A DNA stretch of 64,000 bases from positions 621,010 to 685,009 of the forward strand of contig CP051235.1 of assembly GCA_017794705.1 (NCBI GenBank), given 5' to 3'. Below the pieces are notes generated by a model. The model was not told the origin of the DNA. It saw only the letters and a list, made by a program, of their open reading frames with translations, and did no database searches. The stretch is from Devosia sp. (lineage in GTDB: Bacteria; Pseudomonadota; Alphaproteobacteria; Rhizobiales; Devosiaceae). Shown in pieces: positions 26,636 through 36,057 of the stretch. The first letter of the stretch is position 1; every line of letters begins with the position of its first letter. The translations under genes and the position numbers were made by a program.

Positions 26636-27550
26636 TCAGACATCGAATTCAAGGCCCATGTCAGTGTACCTCTCGCGGTCTTCGGCCCATTTCTCGCGGA
26701 CCTTGACGAACAGGAACAGGTGCACGTCGGTTTCGAACATCTGCTGCAATTCCTTGCGTGCCTCTGCCCCAATCGCCTTGATGGTCTGCCCGCCCTTGCC
26801 GAGGATGATCTTCTTGTGCGTGTCGCGGGTCACCACGATCACTTGCTGGATGCGGTACGACCCGTCCTTTTTGACCTCGAACAGTTCCGGCTCGACCGTG
26901 AGGTTGTAAGGGATTTCGTCATGCACGCGCAGGAACAGTTTCTCGCGCGTCACCTCCGCTGCAGTCAGGGCCAGCGTCAGGTCGGTTATCTGGTCTTCCG
27001 GGAAATGCCACGGGCCGGGTGGCACACCATTCGCCGCCCATTCAACGAAATCCGCGACCCCGTCGCCATCCAGCGCCGAGATCATGAAGGTGCGGTCAAA
27101 CTTCAGGCGGGCGTTGAGTTCTTCGGAAAGGGCCAGCAGTTGCTCGCGTTTGATCTGGTCGATCTTGTTGAGGACTAGCACCTTTGGCTGAGAAACCGAT
27201 TCAAGTCCTTCACAAAGTGATTCAACCTCTGCGGTCACGCCACGCGGCGCATCCACGATCAGCGCTACCAGATCGGCATCCCCGGCCCCGCTCCAGGCCG
27301 ACTGCACCATGGCGCGGTCAAGCCGGCGCTTCGGCGCGAACACACCTGGCGTATCGACGAAGATCACCTGCGATTGCCCTTCGGTCACCACGCCGCGGAT
27401 CTGGTTGCGGGTGGTCTGGGCCTTGTGGGTCACGATCGAGACCTTGGTGCCGACCAACGCATTCAAAAGCGTCGACTTGCCCGCATTGGGGGCGCCCATC
27501 AGGGCGACGAAGCCGCAGCGGGACTGTTCAGCAGCTTGTTGGTCGGTCAT
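26636..27550 (-). CDS. era: GTPase Era, 304 aa
   Basis: Ribosome-assembly GTPase that binds the 16S rRNA 3' end. G motifs: GAPNAGKSTLLNALVG (G1), the switch with TTRNQIRG, VDTPGVF (G3), LNKIDQI (G4) and SALDG (G5). The C-terminal KH domain includes QVIVVTRDTHKKIILGKGGQ. The start overlaps the rnc stop by 4 bases (ATGA), as expected in the lepB-rnc-era-recO operon. Confidence 0.97.
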   Translation of the reverse strand: MTDQQAAEQSRCGFVALMGAPNAGKSTLLNALVGTKVSIVTHKAQTTRNQIRGVVTEGQSQVIFVDTPGVFAPKRRLDRAMVQSAWSGAGDADLVALIVDAPRGVTAEVESLCEGLESVSQPKVLVLNKIDQIKREQLLALSEELNARLKFDRTFMISALDGDGVADFVEWAANGVPPGPWHFPEDQITDLTLALTAAEVTREKLFLRVHDEIPYNLTVEPELFEVKKDGSYRIQQVIVVTRDTHKKIILGKGGQTIKAIGAEARKELQQMFETDVHLFLFVKVREKWAEDRERYTDMGLEFDV

Positions 27551-28254
27551 GCCTGGCTGTCCGTAATGTTCTCGCGCTCGAGAAATTTCTCCGCCACCTT
27601 GTGCTCGGCGATCTTTTTGGACGGGCCGACATCAAGCGCCGGTTCGAACCCGTCGATATGCACCGCGATGGTGAAGATCGGGGCGTGGTCGGGGCCGGAG
27701 CGTTCAACCAGTTTGTAGGACGGCGCGCGCAGCCCCCTGCCCTGGGCCCATTCCTGCAACGCCGTCTTGGCGTCCGCCTTGCGGGCGTCTTGGTTGGACA
27801 GGTGTGCGGCAAAACTGCGTTCGACAAACTTGTAGGCCCTTTGCAGTCCCCCGTCCGAATAGATGGCGCCGATGATCGCCTCACAGACGTCGGCGAGGAT
27901 CGCGTCCTTGTCGGCGCCGCCTGTGCGCGCCTCGCTGTCGCCGAGTACCAAGTCCTCGCCCAGCTTCAGGTTGCGAGCGACTTCGGCACAGCTTTCCTTG
28001 CGCACCACCGAATTGAGCGTCCGCGACAGTTCACCCTCGTTGGCTTCCGGCCGCCGTTTGTACATCAGGTCGGCGACAACCAGCCCGAGCACCCGGTCAC
28101 CCAGAAATTCGAGGCGCTGGTAGGATGAATGCACCCTTTTTGCCGGCGATATGGCGCTTGAATGGGTCAGCGCCCGGCGCAGCAATTCCTTGTCGGCAAA
28201 GACATAGCCCAAACGTTGTTCCAGAGCATCGAATGTTCGGGCTTTTTGAGGCAT
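27547..28254 (-). CDS. rnc: Ribonuclease III, 235 aa
   Basis: Double-strand-specific endoribonuclease for rRNA and mRNA processing. The signature SYQRLEFLGDRVLGLVVADL carries catalytic Glu and Asp; the second acidic cluster is DVCEAIIGAIYSDGG. The dsRNA-binding domain (about 160-232) has TALQEWAQGRGLRAPSY and KKIAEHKVAEKFL. The ATG at 28254 overlaps the lepB stop (TGATG). The frame extends upstream, but that part overlaps lepB and is not needed. Confidence 0.96.
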   Translation of the reverse strand: MPQKARTFDALEQRLGYVFADKELLRRALTHSSAISPAKRVHSSYQRLEFLGDRVLGLVVADLMYKRRPEANEGELSRTLNSVVRKESCAEVARNLKLGEDLVLGDSEARTGGADKDAILADVCEAIIGAIYSDGGLQRAYKFVERSFAAHLSNQDARKADAKTALQEWAQGRGLRAPSYKLVERSGPDHAPIFTIAVHIDGFEPALDVGPSKKIAEHKVAEKFLERENITDSQA

Positions 28255-29015
28255 CAGTAGATCGATTGGAACATGCGGTCCCAGCGCACCTTGGCGGGCC
28301 ACTGCCAGATCTGCCAGGGCGGTGCATTGTCTTCGATGGAGAAGAAGCGTGCCTCGCCCTTGCCGATCAGGTTGCCGGCGGGGACATAGCCCACCGCGCT
28401 CAGCACGCGGCTGTCCTGCGAGCGGTCACGGTTGTCACCCATCATGAAATAGTGCCCGGCCGGCACGACATATTCCTGCGTATTGTCGAGCGGACCATTG
28501 TCGGAGATTTCGTGGATCCGGTGCGACACGCCGTTCGGAAGCGTTTCTTCATAGACCATCACCGGGATGGAGGTTCCAAAGCTGTCGGTATCGGTGCCGC
28601 GCTCGATGAACTCGCGCTCAACCGGCTCGCCATTGATGTTGAGAATGCCGCCGATCATCTGGATACGGTCACCCGGCAGGCCGATCACCCGCTTGATGTA
28701 GATATCGGACTGCGGCACCGGCAGGAATACAGCGATGTCGCCGCGGTTGGGCTCCCGCCCGAAAATCCGGCCGTTGAACGGAATCAGACCCAACGGGAAG
28801 GAATAGCGTCCATAACCCCAGGTGAACTTGGAGGCGATCACGTAATCGCCAATCATCAAGGTCGGCTGCAGCGAGGCAGTCGGTATCGAAAACGGCTGAT
28901 AAAGGAAGGTACGGAACACCAGCGCAATCAGCAGCGCCTCGATGATCACGACAATTGTTTCGCGCAGTTCGGAGCCCTTGGACTTGCTCTCAGAGGCGTC
29001 GGACATGTGAGGCAC
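28254..29015 (-). CDS. lepB: Signal peptidase I, 253 aa
   Basis: Cleaves signal peptides at the outer face of the inner membrane by a Ser-Lys dyad. One N-terminal membrane helix (about 20-40) precedes IPTASLQPTLMIGDYV with Ser48 (the usual SM is SL here), then Lys108 in DIYIKRVIGLPGD and the late motif GHYFMMGDNRDRSQDSR. Two possible starts are 29015 and 29006 (MSDASES). It lies 63 bases after acpS. Confidence 0.96.
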   Translation of the reverse strand: MPHMSDASESKSKGSELRETIVVIIEALLIALVFRTFLYQPFSIPTASLQPTLMIGDYVIASKFTWGYGRYSFPLGLIPFNGRIFGREPNRGDIAVFLPVPQSDIYIKRVIGLPGDRIQMIGGILNINGEPVEREFIERGTDTDSFGTSIPVMVYEETLPNGVSHRIHEISDNGPLDNTQEYVVPAGHYFMMGDNRDRSQDSRVLSAVGYVPAGNLIGKGEARFFSIEDNAPPWQIWQWPAKVRWDRMFQSIY

Positions 29016-29078
29016 TTTCGATTGGCTGGATGGGGGTTGGTACGAAAAGCACTTGGTCGGGTCAACTCCGATGAGACC

Positions 29079-29477
29079 CTAGCCCGGCAGCGCCTCGATG
29101 ATGACGAAAGCCTGGGCAATCCCGGCGTCGTCGGTGATGGTCAGGTGGATATGGGGGACCATGCCCTCGGGCACAATATAGTCCAGCACTTTTGCCGCGC
29201 CGTTGGTCAGTTTCATCGTCGGCTTGCCCGAAGGCAGGTTGACCACGCCCATGTCGCGCCAGAAGACGCCGTGCGACATACCCGTACCCAGCGCCTTGGC
29301 GCAGGCCTCCTTGGCGGCGAAACGCTTCGCATAACTCGCCGCGCGTTCACGCCGGCGGTCCGATTTGGCGCGCTCGATTTCGGTGAAACAACGGTGGGTG
29401 AAGCGGTCGCCGTACTTTTCCAGAACCGCAGCAACGCGGTCGATCTGGCTGATGTCGTTGCCCATGCCGATGATCAT
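29079..29477 (-). CDS. acpS: Holo-[acyl-carrier-protein] synthase, 132 aa
   Basis: Adds 4'-phosphopantetheine from CoA to acyl carrier protein. The Mg-binding Asp is in [19 protein letters not shown], and the second signature is [18 protein letters not shown] (catalytic Glu). Length is typical. Its ATG overlaps the pyrE stop by 4 bases. Confidence 0.96.
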   Translation of the reverse strand: MIIGMGNDISQIDRVAAVLEKYGDRFTHRCFTEIERAKSDRRRERAASYAKRFAAKEACAKALGTGMSHGVFWRDMGVVNLPSGKPTMKLTNGAAKVLDYIVPEGMVPHIHLTITDDAGIAQAFVIIEALPG

Positions 29478-30061
29478 TTGAGGCCGCGGCTCCCCGGTTT
29501 CACAGCCGGCAGCGCAGCCAGCTCGGGCGGCAGTTTATCCGCGGGGTAGGCAGGCACCGCATACTCGGTCAGCGCGACCAGCGGCACACCGATTTCGGCT
29601 TTGCCCGCCGAACGGTCGACAAGGCAGGCGGCGGCGACAACGTCAGCGCCGAGTTTTTTGAGGCAATCAATGCATTCGCGAATGGAAAGGCCGGTGGAAA
29701 CGATATCTTCCACCACGATCACCTTTTCCCCCGGCGCGACCTCAAAGCCGCGTCGCAGCTGGAACTCTCCATCCACCCGTTCGGTATAGATGGCAGGGAC
29801 CCCCAAATGACGCGCCGTTTCATAGCCCGGAATAACGCCGCCCATGGCGGGCGACACCACCTGCGAGATGTCGGAAAACCCTTCCGCGCGGATCTTTTCG
29901 GCGAGTGCCCGGCACAGAATCTCCGCCTTTTCCGGGCGGCGAAACACCAGTGCCTTTTGCAGGAACACCGGTGACCTGAGGCCCGACGAGAGGATGAAGT
30001 GTCCGTCGAGAATGGCATCGCATTCCCGGAACACCTGCATGACTTCGTCGTGGCTCATCAT
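29474..30061 (-). CDS. pyrE: Orotate phosphoribosyltransferase, 195 aa
   Basis: Makes OMP from orotate and PRPP in pyrimidine synthesis. It has a PRPP-binding motif [20 protein letters not shown], a flexible loop area with [15 protein letters not shown], and an N-terminal [20 protein letters not shown]. Rhizobial members of this length are standard. It starts 3 bases after the rel stop, so the two are co-transcribed. Confidence 0.95.
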   Translation of the reverse strand: MMSHDEVMQVFRECDAILDGHFILSSGLRSPVFLQKALVFRRPEKAEILCRALAEKIRAEGFSDISQVVSPAMGGVIPGYETARHLGVPAIYTERVDGEFQLRRGFEVAPGEKVIVVEDIVSTGLSIRECIDCLKKLGADVVAAACLVDRSAGKAEIGVPLVALTEYAVPAYPADKLPPELAALPAVKPGSRGLK

Positions 30062-30064
30062 CGC

Positions 30065-32329
30065 TCAGCTGTCCTTTTTCTGTTCCCAGTCGATCGAAGT
30101 GACTTCGCTGGATTGTTCGTAACTGGCGCGCATGACCTTCGACAGGCCGGCGGTCTGTTTCAACGCAGTCAGCAAGTCAGTCAGTTGTGCCAGGTCCCGC
30201 ACTTCAAGCTGAAACATCATCTGATGGAAGTCTGGAGACACCATTCTGAGCACAAGATTGTGGATATTGGCCTCGGACGTGGCGATGGTCGCGGTCACCT
30301 GCGCCAACATTCCGGGCCGGTCGGCGGCCAGCATGGAGACCGTGACTGTGTGCAACTCATCGGCGGCGTAGTTGGTGTCCCACATCACGTCGAGCCAGGC
30401 GGCTTCGGCTTCATGCTGCTGGATCAAGGCGTCCGAATGGATGGGATAAATGGTCAACATCCCGTCCATGGACAGGATGGCGACCATCCGGTCTCCGGGC
30501 ACCACGCCTTCAGGCGACACCGTGACCGGGGTGTTGAAATCGAGGCTGGCAATCGCTGCCTTGACCCGCGAGGAGGTTTTCTGCCCACCCGGCAGGCGGA
30601 ACCTGAAGTTTTCTGCCTGGCGCAGCGAAAACCAGCCGTCGGCCTGTTGTGGCGCGGGCAACTGAATTTTCCGGCGGCGGAACAGCCGCTTGGCGCCGAG
30701 CGTCTTGGCCATGGCCTGCAGCTGGTCGGAATCGATACGCCCCTCGCCTATGGCCAGAACGATGTCTTCACGGGTCTTGAGATCGAGTTCCGCCGCCATG
30801 CGTTTGACGGCTTCCGCCTCGTCGTCGACGCCGTGCTGCTGCAGCAACATGGAGAGCACCTGTTCGCCCAGACCTTTAGCGCGGCGCTGGGCATCGACGC
30901 GCAGGGCCCGGCGGATGGCTGCGCGGGCCTTGCCAGTGGTGGCGAGGCTTTCCCAGTTGGAGGCGGGCCGGTGATTGTGGTCGCGCACGATCTCGATTTC
31001 ATCACCGTTGCGCAGGACGGTTGTGATCGGGGTATAGACCCCGTTGATCTTGGCACCCACGCAGGTATCGCCGATGTCGGTATGCACGGCATAGGCGAAA
31101 TCGATGGGCGTCGCGCCCCGCGGCAAGGCGATCAGGCGACCTCTTGGGGTGAAACAGAAGACCTGATCCTGGAACAGTTCGAGCTTTGTGTGCTCCAGAA
31201 ATTCGTCGGTTTCCCCGTCCTCGGTCAGGTGCTCGATGGTCGAGCGCAGCCACATATAGGCCTGGCTCTCCTTTTCCAGCCGCTTCAGGCTGCCCGAGAC
31301 ATTGTCCTTGTAAAGGGCATGAGCGGCGATGCCGTATTCGGCGACATTGTGCATTTCCTGGGTGCGAATCTGCAGTTCGGCGCGGTTTCGGCCGGGCCCC
31401 ACAATGGTTGTGTGAATCGAGCGATAGTCGTTGTATTTGGGGACGGAGATATAGTCCTTGAACCGGCCCGGCACCATTTTCCAGGTGGAGTGGACCACAC
31501 CCAGGGTCCGGTAGCATTCGTCCAGCGTGCCGACGATGATGCGGAACCCGATCATGTCGGACAGTTGCTCGAGGGCGATGGATTTCTGTTCGATCTTCTT
31601 GAAGATGGACCAGGGCGATTTCAGCCGGGCGCGCACCTTTGCCTTTATCCCGCTGGCATCGAGCTTTTCAGTCAACTCGGCCTGAATGCGCTGGATCACC
31701 TCCTGATTCTCGTCCTCCATTTCCTGAAGGCGGGAGATGATGGCGTCATAATGATCAGGCTGCATGACCTTGAAACTGATGTTTTCAAGTTCATTGCGCA
31801 TGTCCTGCATGCCCATGCGCCCAGCCAGCGGCGCATAGATATCCATGGTTTCCTGGGCGATGCGACGGCGCTTCTCCTCGGGTACGAAACCGATGGTGCG
31901 CATGTTGTGCAGCCGGTCGGCGAGTTTGACCAACAGCACCCGTACGTCCTGGGAAATCGCCAGCAGCAGTTTACGAAGGTTCTCGGCCTGCGCTTCTTCG
32001 CGGGTAACCAGGTTCAGCCGTTCGATCTTGGTCAGCCCGTCAACGATCTGGCCGATTTCAGGACCGAAAAGCTGATCGATTTCGGCGCGGGTCGCGTCCG
32101 TGTCCTCGATCGTGTCGTGCAGAAGCGCGACGGCGATCGTCGCGTCATCCAGCCGGAGATCGGTCAGGATGCCGGCGACTTCAAGCGGATGCACGAAGTA
32201 GGGATCGCCGGAGGCGCGCAGTTGCGTGCCATGCTTTTGCATGCCGTAGACGTAGGCGCGGTTCAAAAGGTTTTCGTCGGCGTTCGGATTATAGGCGAGC
32301 ACACGTTCAACCAGCTCATACTGACGCAT
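30065..32329 (-). CDS. Bifunctional (p)ppGpp synthetase/hydrolase (RSH), 754 aa
   Basis: Stringent-response enzyme. Domain order: HD hydrolase (about residues 25-180, with YFVHPLEVAGIL and ALLHDTIEDT), synthetase (about 225-340, with PGRFKDYISVPKYNDYRSIH), TGS (near FTPRGRLIALPRGATPIDFA) and a C-terminal ACT domain (VSMLAADRPGMLAQVTATIA). Alphaproteobacteria usually have this single long RSH, called rel, rsh or spoT. The ATG at 32329 (MRQYELVERV) matches family starts; a TTG at 32380 is a longer alternative. It is followed by pyrE and preceded by the rpoZ terminator. Confidence 0.95.
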   Translation of the reverse strand: MRQYELVERVLAYNPNADENLLNRAYVYGMQKHGTQLRASGDPYFVHPLEVAGILTDLRLDDATIAVALLHDTIEDTDATRAEIDQLFGPEIGQIVDGLTKIERLNLVTREEAQAENLRKLLLAISQDVRVLLVKLADRLHNMRTIGFVPEEKRRRIAQETMDIYAPLAGRMGMQDMRNELENISFKVMQPDHYDAIISRLQEMEDENQEVIQRIQAELTEKLDASGIKAKVRARLKSPWSIFKKIEQKSIALEQLSDMIGFRIIVGTLDECYRTLGVVHSTWKMVPGRFKDYISVPKYNDYRSIHTTIVGPGRNRAELQIRTQEMHNVAEYGIAAHALYKDNVSGSLKRLEKESQAYMWLRSTIEHLTEDGETDEFLEHTKLELFQDQVFCFTPRGRLIALPRGATPIDFAYAVHTDIGDTCVGAKINGVYTPITTVLRNGDEIEIVRDHNHRPASNWESLATTGKARAAIRRALRVDAQRRAKGLGEQVLSMLLQQHGVDDEAEAVKRMAAELDLKTREDIVLAIGEGRIDSDQLQAMAKTLGAKRLFRRRKIQLPAPQQADGWFSLRQAENFRFRLPGGQKTSSRVKAAIASLDFNTPVTVSPEGVVPGDRMVAILSMDGMLTIYPIHSDALIQQHEAEAAWLDVMWDTNYAADELHTVTVSMLAADRPGMLAQVTATIATSEANIHNLVLRMVSPDFHQMMFQLEVRDLAQLTDLLTALKQTAGLSKVMRASYEQSSEVTSIDWEQKKDS

Positions 32330-32409
32330 CAGCTTGTGAGGGCGTGTGCTTGCGCTTTCGATTTCTCCGGCCAATGACAATTTGCGACTGTGTGCTCGAA
32401 CCTAAACAA

Positions 32410-32434
32410 AAGGCGCCGGCTGATCACCGGCGCC
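32410..32434 (-). terminator. Rho-independent terminator after rpoZ
   Basis: GGCGCCGG-CTGATCA-CCGGCGCC, an 8-bp stem; on the minus strand it is followed by TTTTGTTT. It implies that the RSH gene has its own promoter. Confidence 0.85.
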
Positions 32435-32466
32435 CTTCATATCATATAGTCCAGACCGGCTGGCGA

Positions 32467-32838
32467 TCAATCGTCGCGGCGTTCCGGCGGAGCCAGGCTC
32501 TCGATGCCGCGCAGCAGGTCTTCTTCATTGATCGAATCGAAGGTGATCTGCTGATCGCCGCCCGACAGGCCGTCCAGTTCTTCGGCCGGTGCCTCTTCGG
32601 GCTCGTCGACTTCCACGTAGCGCTGCAGCGAGTGGATGAGGTCCTCGGTCAGGTCTTCCGGCGAAAGGGCGCCGTCGCCAATTTCGCGCAGGGCCACGAC
32701 CGGGTTCTTGTCGTTGTCGCGGTCGACGTTGATGGAAGAACCGTTGGCAATCAGGCGCGCACGATGGGCGGCGATGAGCACCAGTTCGAACCGGTTCGGA
32801 ACTTTTTCAATGCAGTCTTCGACGGTGACGCGTGCCAC
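32467..32838 (-). CDS. rpoZ: RNA polymerase omega subunit, 123 aa
   Basis: Helps RNA polymerase assembly and carries part of the ppGpp site in many bacteria. The start [20 protein letters not shown] and the following [13 protein letters not shown] are near-invariant. The acidic C-terminal tail (about 60-123) is typical of alphaproteobacteria. The start is GTG at 32838, with GAGGAG 7 bases upstream; the frame extends to 32904 without support. rpoZ upstream of an RSH gene is the usual order. Confidence 0.96.
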   Translation of the reverse strand: MARVTVEDCIEKVPNRFELVLIAAHRARLIANGSSINVDRDNDKNPVVALREIGDGALSPEDLTEDLIHSLQRYVEVDEPEEAPAEELDGLSGGDQQITFDSINEEDLLRGIESLAPPERRDD

Positions 32839-33143
32839 TTCGGACTCCTCAAATTTGCGGAATTTGGGCGTTCCATACACCAGACGCGGCAGCGACACAA
32901 GCAAAGCCCGTCAAATCGGGGGGACTGATTTGCCGCAGGTGACCCTTCCGATGATAATTGATAAACCCTTCCGAGTATGACAATCATATTAGCATTCCAT
33001 GCGCGAGTGGGCACCGCGCGGAAACGCTCAAAAAGGCCGGAAAACCTGACAGTTGGACGGTAACAAGAAAAACTAGCGGTGATCCGCCGGACCATGCCAC
33101 ATCGGAAAAGGCGAAATCCGGCCCGCACTGGAGTTATCGATTT
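32839..33143. promoter_or_regulatory. Divergent promoter region between rpoZ and the NYN gene
   Basis: A 305-base gap holding outward promoters for both genes. The central part near 32950-33000 is AT-richer (ATGATAATTGATAAACCC). No repeat, RNA gene or clear operator was seen. Confidence 0.5.
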
Positions 33144-33722
33144 ATGGATATTGATCCAAGAGACCGCGTAGTCGCCTTTATTGACGGCGCCAATCTATAC
33201 GCCACCTCGAAGGCCATTGGCATCGACATCGACTATCGTCAGCTGCTGGAAGAATTCCAGCGCCGTTGCCGGTTCCTGCGCGCCTATTACTACACCGCCT
33301 ATGTGGAGGATCAGGAGTTTTCCTCGATCCGTCCGCTGATCGACTGGCTGGACTACAATGGCTACACGGTCGTCACCAAGCCGGCCAAGGAATATACCGA
33401 CGCTGCCGGCCGCCGGAAGGTGAAGGGCAACATGGATATCGAAATGACCGTCGATGCGCTCGACCTGTCGCCGCATTTCGATCATTTCTTCCTGTTCTCC
33501 GGCGATGGAGATTTCACCGCGCTGGTCGCTGCCCTGCAGAAGCGCGGCAAGAAGGTGACCGTGGCCTCGACCCTGTCGACTTCCACGCCGATGATCGCCG
33601 ACGAGTTGCGCCGCAGGGCCGACTTCTTCCTCGACGTGAAACAGCTCACCGAGGAATTCGGCCGCCCGCAACAGTCGGTCAAAACCAGCTTGCGCGGTGA
33701 CGACGATGATGAAGAGGACTGA
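33144..33722 (+). CDS. NYN/LabA-like (DUF88) PIN-fold ribonuclease candidate, 192 aa
   Basis: NYN-domain protein of the PIN-like nuclease fold. Acidic active-site residues are in VVAFIDGANLYAT, KGNMDIEMTVDAL and FFLFSGDGDFTALV, the pattern of LabA/DUF88 proteins. It probably cleaves RNA in the cytoplasm; the target is unknown. The protein ends in an acidic run (GDDDDEED). The ATG at 33144 has GGAG upstream; the open frame from 32958 is less likely. Confidence 0.88.
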   Translation: MDIDPRDRVVAFIDGANLYATSKAIGIDIDYRQLLEEFQRRCRFLRAYYYTAYVEDQEFSSIRPLIDWLDYNGYTVVTKPAKEYTDAAGRRKVKGNMDIEMTVDALDLSPHFDHFFLFSGDGDFTALVAALQKRGKKVTVASTLSTSTPMIADELRRRADFFLDVKQLTEEFGRPQQSVKTSLRGDDDDEED

Positions 33723-33771
33723 GCGGACCCGCTGATCCGCTCCCGTTCACAAAAGCCCTGAGACCTGCAAT

Positions 33772-34416
33772 TTGCTGGACGCGCCGAAAGACTGTCCTTT
33801 ATGCCCCCGGCTTGCGGAATTCCGCGCCGAGGCGCGCGCTGCGCATCCCGAATGGTTCAACGCGCCCGTCCCCAGTTGGGGTGACACAGGCGCTCGACTG
33901 ATCATCGTCGGTTTGGCGCCCGGCATGAAGGGGGCCAATCGCACCGGCCGGCCCTTCACAGGCGACTATGCCGGGGACCTGCTCTACCAGGTACTGGGCG
34001 AAGCGGGCGTGACGCGGGGCACCTATGGCGCCGAGCCCGACGACGGGCTCAGCCTGGAAGGCGTGCTGATCACCAACGCGGTGCGGTGCGTGCCGCCGCA
34101 AAACAAGCCGGTCGGCGCCGAGATCAACACCTGCCGCCGCTTCCTTACTGCAACCATCGAGGGGGCGCCAAACGCCACAACGCTCATAGCGTTGGGCGGC
34201 ATTGCCCACCAGTCTCTGATACGCGCCCTCGGCCAAAAGCCTAGTGCCCTTCCCTTCGGCCACGCGGCGCGGCACGACCTTGACGACAGGTTGACGCTTT
34301 TCGACAGCTATCACTGCTCGCGCTACAACACCAACACCAACCGGCTGACGCCGGACATGTTCCGCGATGTGATTTTCGCGGCGGCCGAACACGCACGGAT
34401 CGGGAGATGGGCCTAG
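33772..34416 (+). CDS. Uracil-DNA glycosylase, family 5 (UdgB-like), 214 aa
   Basis: Iron-sulfur uracil/hypoxanthine-DNA glycosylase. The 4Fe-4S cysteines are in [17 protein letters not shown] and INTCRRF. Active-site motif A is [20 protein letters not shown] (family 5 lacks the Asp/Asn of other families), and the late motif is [16 protein letters not shown]. The start is TTG at 33772; no in-frame ATG lies near. It is convergent with smpB, overlapping its stop within CTAG. Confidence 0.9.
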   Translation: MLDAPKDCPLCPRLAEFRAEARAAHPEWFNAPVPSWGDTGARLIIVGLAPGMKGANRTGRPFTGDYAGDLLYQVLGEAGVTRGTYGAEPDDGLSLEGVLITNAVRCVPPQNKPVGAEINTCRRFLTATIEGAPNATTLIALGGIAHQSLIRALGQKPSALPFGHAARHDLDDRLTLFDSYHCSRYNTNTNRLTPDMFRDVIFAAAEHARIGRWA

Positions 34417-34901
34417 CCGTAGTTCTTCAGCAGCCGTGATTTCTGGCGGTTCCAGTCGCGTTCTTTCTGGGTCTCGCGCTTGTCGACGGTGCGCTTGCCC
34501 TTGCCAACGCCGAGCAACATCTTGGCGATGCCGCGGTCGTTGAAATAGAGCTTGAGCGGCACGATGGTGTTGCCGGCCTTTTGCACCTCCCCCACCAGCT
34601 TGTCCCGCTGCTTCTTTGAAACCAGCAGTTTGCGGGGCCGTTTTTCCTCGTGGTTGAAGCGGTTGGCTTCAACATATTCCGGAATGTAGCCGTTGATCAG
34701 CCAGAGTTCGCCCTTCTCCGGCGAGGCGTAGCTTTCGGTGATCTGGGCCTTTCCGTTGCGCAGCGAACGCACTTCGGAGCCGGTCAGAACGATGCCGGCC
34801 TCCAGCGTGTCGAGGATTTCATAGTCGAAACGCGCGCGACGGTTTTCGGCCACCATGCCGGTGGCGATAGCCCCGCTCTTTGTTTTCGTCTTTCCGGCCA
34901 T
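34413..34901 (-). CDS. smpB: SsrA-binding protein SmpB, 162 aa
   Basis: Brings tmRNA to stalled ribosomes for trans-translation. Blocks: [60 protein letters not shown] and the tail [20 protein letters not shown], whose helix mimics the anticodon arm. It starts 1 base after the dapA stop, the usual alphaproteobacterial dapA-smpB pair. tmRNA itself was not found in the window. Confidence 0.97.
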   Translation of the reverse strand: MAGKTKTKSGAIATGMVAENRRARFDYEILDTLEAGIVLTGSEVRSLRNGKAQITESYASPEKGELWLINGYIPEYVEANRFNHEEKRPRKLLVSKKQRDKLVGEVQKAGNTIVPLKLYFNDRGIAKMLLGVGKGKRTVDKRETQKERDWNRQKSRLLKNYG

Positions 34902-34902
34902 A

Positions 34903-35784
34903 TCAGGCCTCGATCAGGCCCGCGTGCGCGAGAGCCGCGTCGATTATGGCGGCCGTCGCTGCGGCCACCGGCACCATGGGCAGACGCACCTCCGACAGAC
35001 ACAGGCCGAGTCTCTGGGCAGCGTATTTAACGCCGGTCGGGTTGGGCTCAACGAACAAAGCATGATGCAGCGGCGCCAGCTTGTCTTGAATTTCGAGCGC
35101 CGTTGCATAATTGCCCTGCTGGCAAGCGGCCTGGAAGCGCGAACACAGGGCTGGCGCCACGTTGGACGTCACCGAAATGCAGCCCGATCCGCCATGGGCA
35201 TTGTAACCGAGCGCGGTCATATCCTCGCCCGACAGCATGATGAAATCGGGACCCAGCGCCTGCCGGTCCGCGGTGGCGCGCGACATGGAGGCCGTAGCGT
35301 CCTTGACCCCGACGATGTTCGGGCAGGCATCACGCAGCCGCTTCATCGTATCGACGGAGATATCGACGATGGAGCGGCCCGGGATGTTATAAAGGATCAC
35401 AGGCAGCGGGCTGGCCTCGGCCACCGCGCGGAAGTGTTGGAACAGCCCTTCCTGATTGGGCTTGTTGTAATAGGGCGAAACGCTCAACACCGCGTCCGCA
35501 CCGGCCTCTGCGGCAAATTCGGTCAGCGCGACCGCCTCGCGGGTGGAGTTGGACCCAGCCCCCGCGATGACTGGCACGCGGCCATCGGCCACCTCGATGC
35601 ACAACGAAACAATGCGGCGGTGCTCTTCGTGACTGACCGTCGGGGATTCGCCCGTGGTGCCCACCGGCACCAGCCCGTTGGTGCCCTGTTTGATCTGCCA
35701 GTCGATGAAATCGGCGAACGCCTTCTCATCGACTTTCCCATCGCGAAACGGCGTGATGAGAGCAGTGATCGAACCAGAGAACAT
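34903..35784 (-). CDS. dapA: 4-hydroxy-tetrahydrodipicolinate synthase, 293 aa
   Basis: First committed step of lysine/diaminopimelate synthesis: condenses pyruvate with aspartate semialdehyde. It has the start [20 protein letters not shown], the pyruvate-binding [17 protein letters not shown], Tyr in [30 protein letters not shown] and the Schiff-base Lys in [14 protein letters not shown]. The ATG at 35784 has GAGGA upstream; the frame runs on to 35946 without support. Confidence 0.97.
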   Translation of the reverse strand: MFSGSITALITPFRDGKVDEKAFADFIDWQIKQGTNGLVPVGTTGESPTVSHEEHRRIVSLCIEVADGRVPVIAGAGSNSTREAVALTEFAAEAGADAVLSVSPYYNKPNQEGLFQHFRAVAEASPLPVILYNIPGRSIVDISVDTMKRLRDACPNIVGVKDATASMSRATADRQALGPDFIMLSGEDMTALGYNAHGGSGCISVTSNVAPALCSRFQAACQQGNYATALEIQDKLAPLHHALFVEPNPTGVKYAAQRLGLCLSEVRLPMVPVAAATAAIIDAALAHAGLIEA

Positions 35785-36057
35785 GGGTTTTCCTCGTGAA
35801 AGGGATGGGGCGGAAAGTGTACAGATCGTCGCCTCAAGAAAGTCTGAAAGACCGGCTTTATTGGCAGCATCCGCCGAAGTTCGGGCAACATAGTGGCACT
35901 TGTCACGCCCGGCAAGAGCCCGGTGCGCATGCGCCGATTTGACCAAAAGTGCTGCGTGGCAACGGTTTTTTCACCATGCGGCGTTAGTCTGAGGCGGAGT
36001 ACAAGGTTCGGGGGCGCCTTGCTGGCTATGTTTTGACGTATCCAACAGGAACGACCG
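35785..36057. promoter_or_regulatory. Divergent promoter region between dapA and the lytic transglycosylase gene
   Basis: A 273-base gap with divergent genes. TTGACC at 35939-35944 is a possible -35 for the transglycosylase direction, but no matching -10 was found. Confidence 0.35.

Noticed and set aside
24660..26909. 749-codon plus-strand ORF opposite parC and recO
   Set aside because: Complement of well-supported parC/recO/era; low-complexity His/Arg/Gln-rich translation without any fold, as expected from GC-rich codon bias.
29999..32377. 792-codon plus-strand ORF opposite the RSH gene
   Set aside because: Antisense shadow of a clear multi-domain RSH protein; no recognisable domain.
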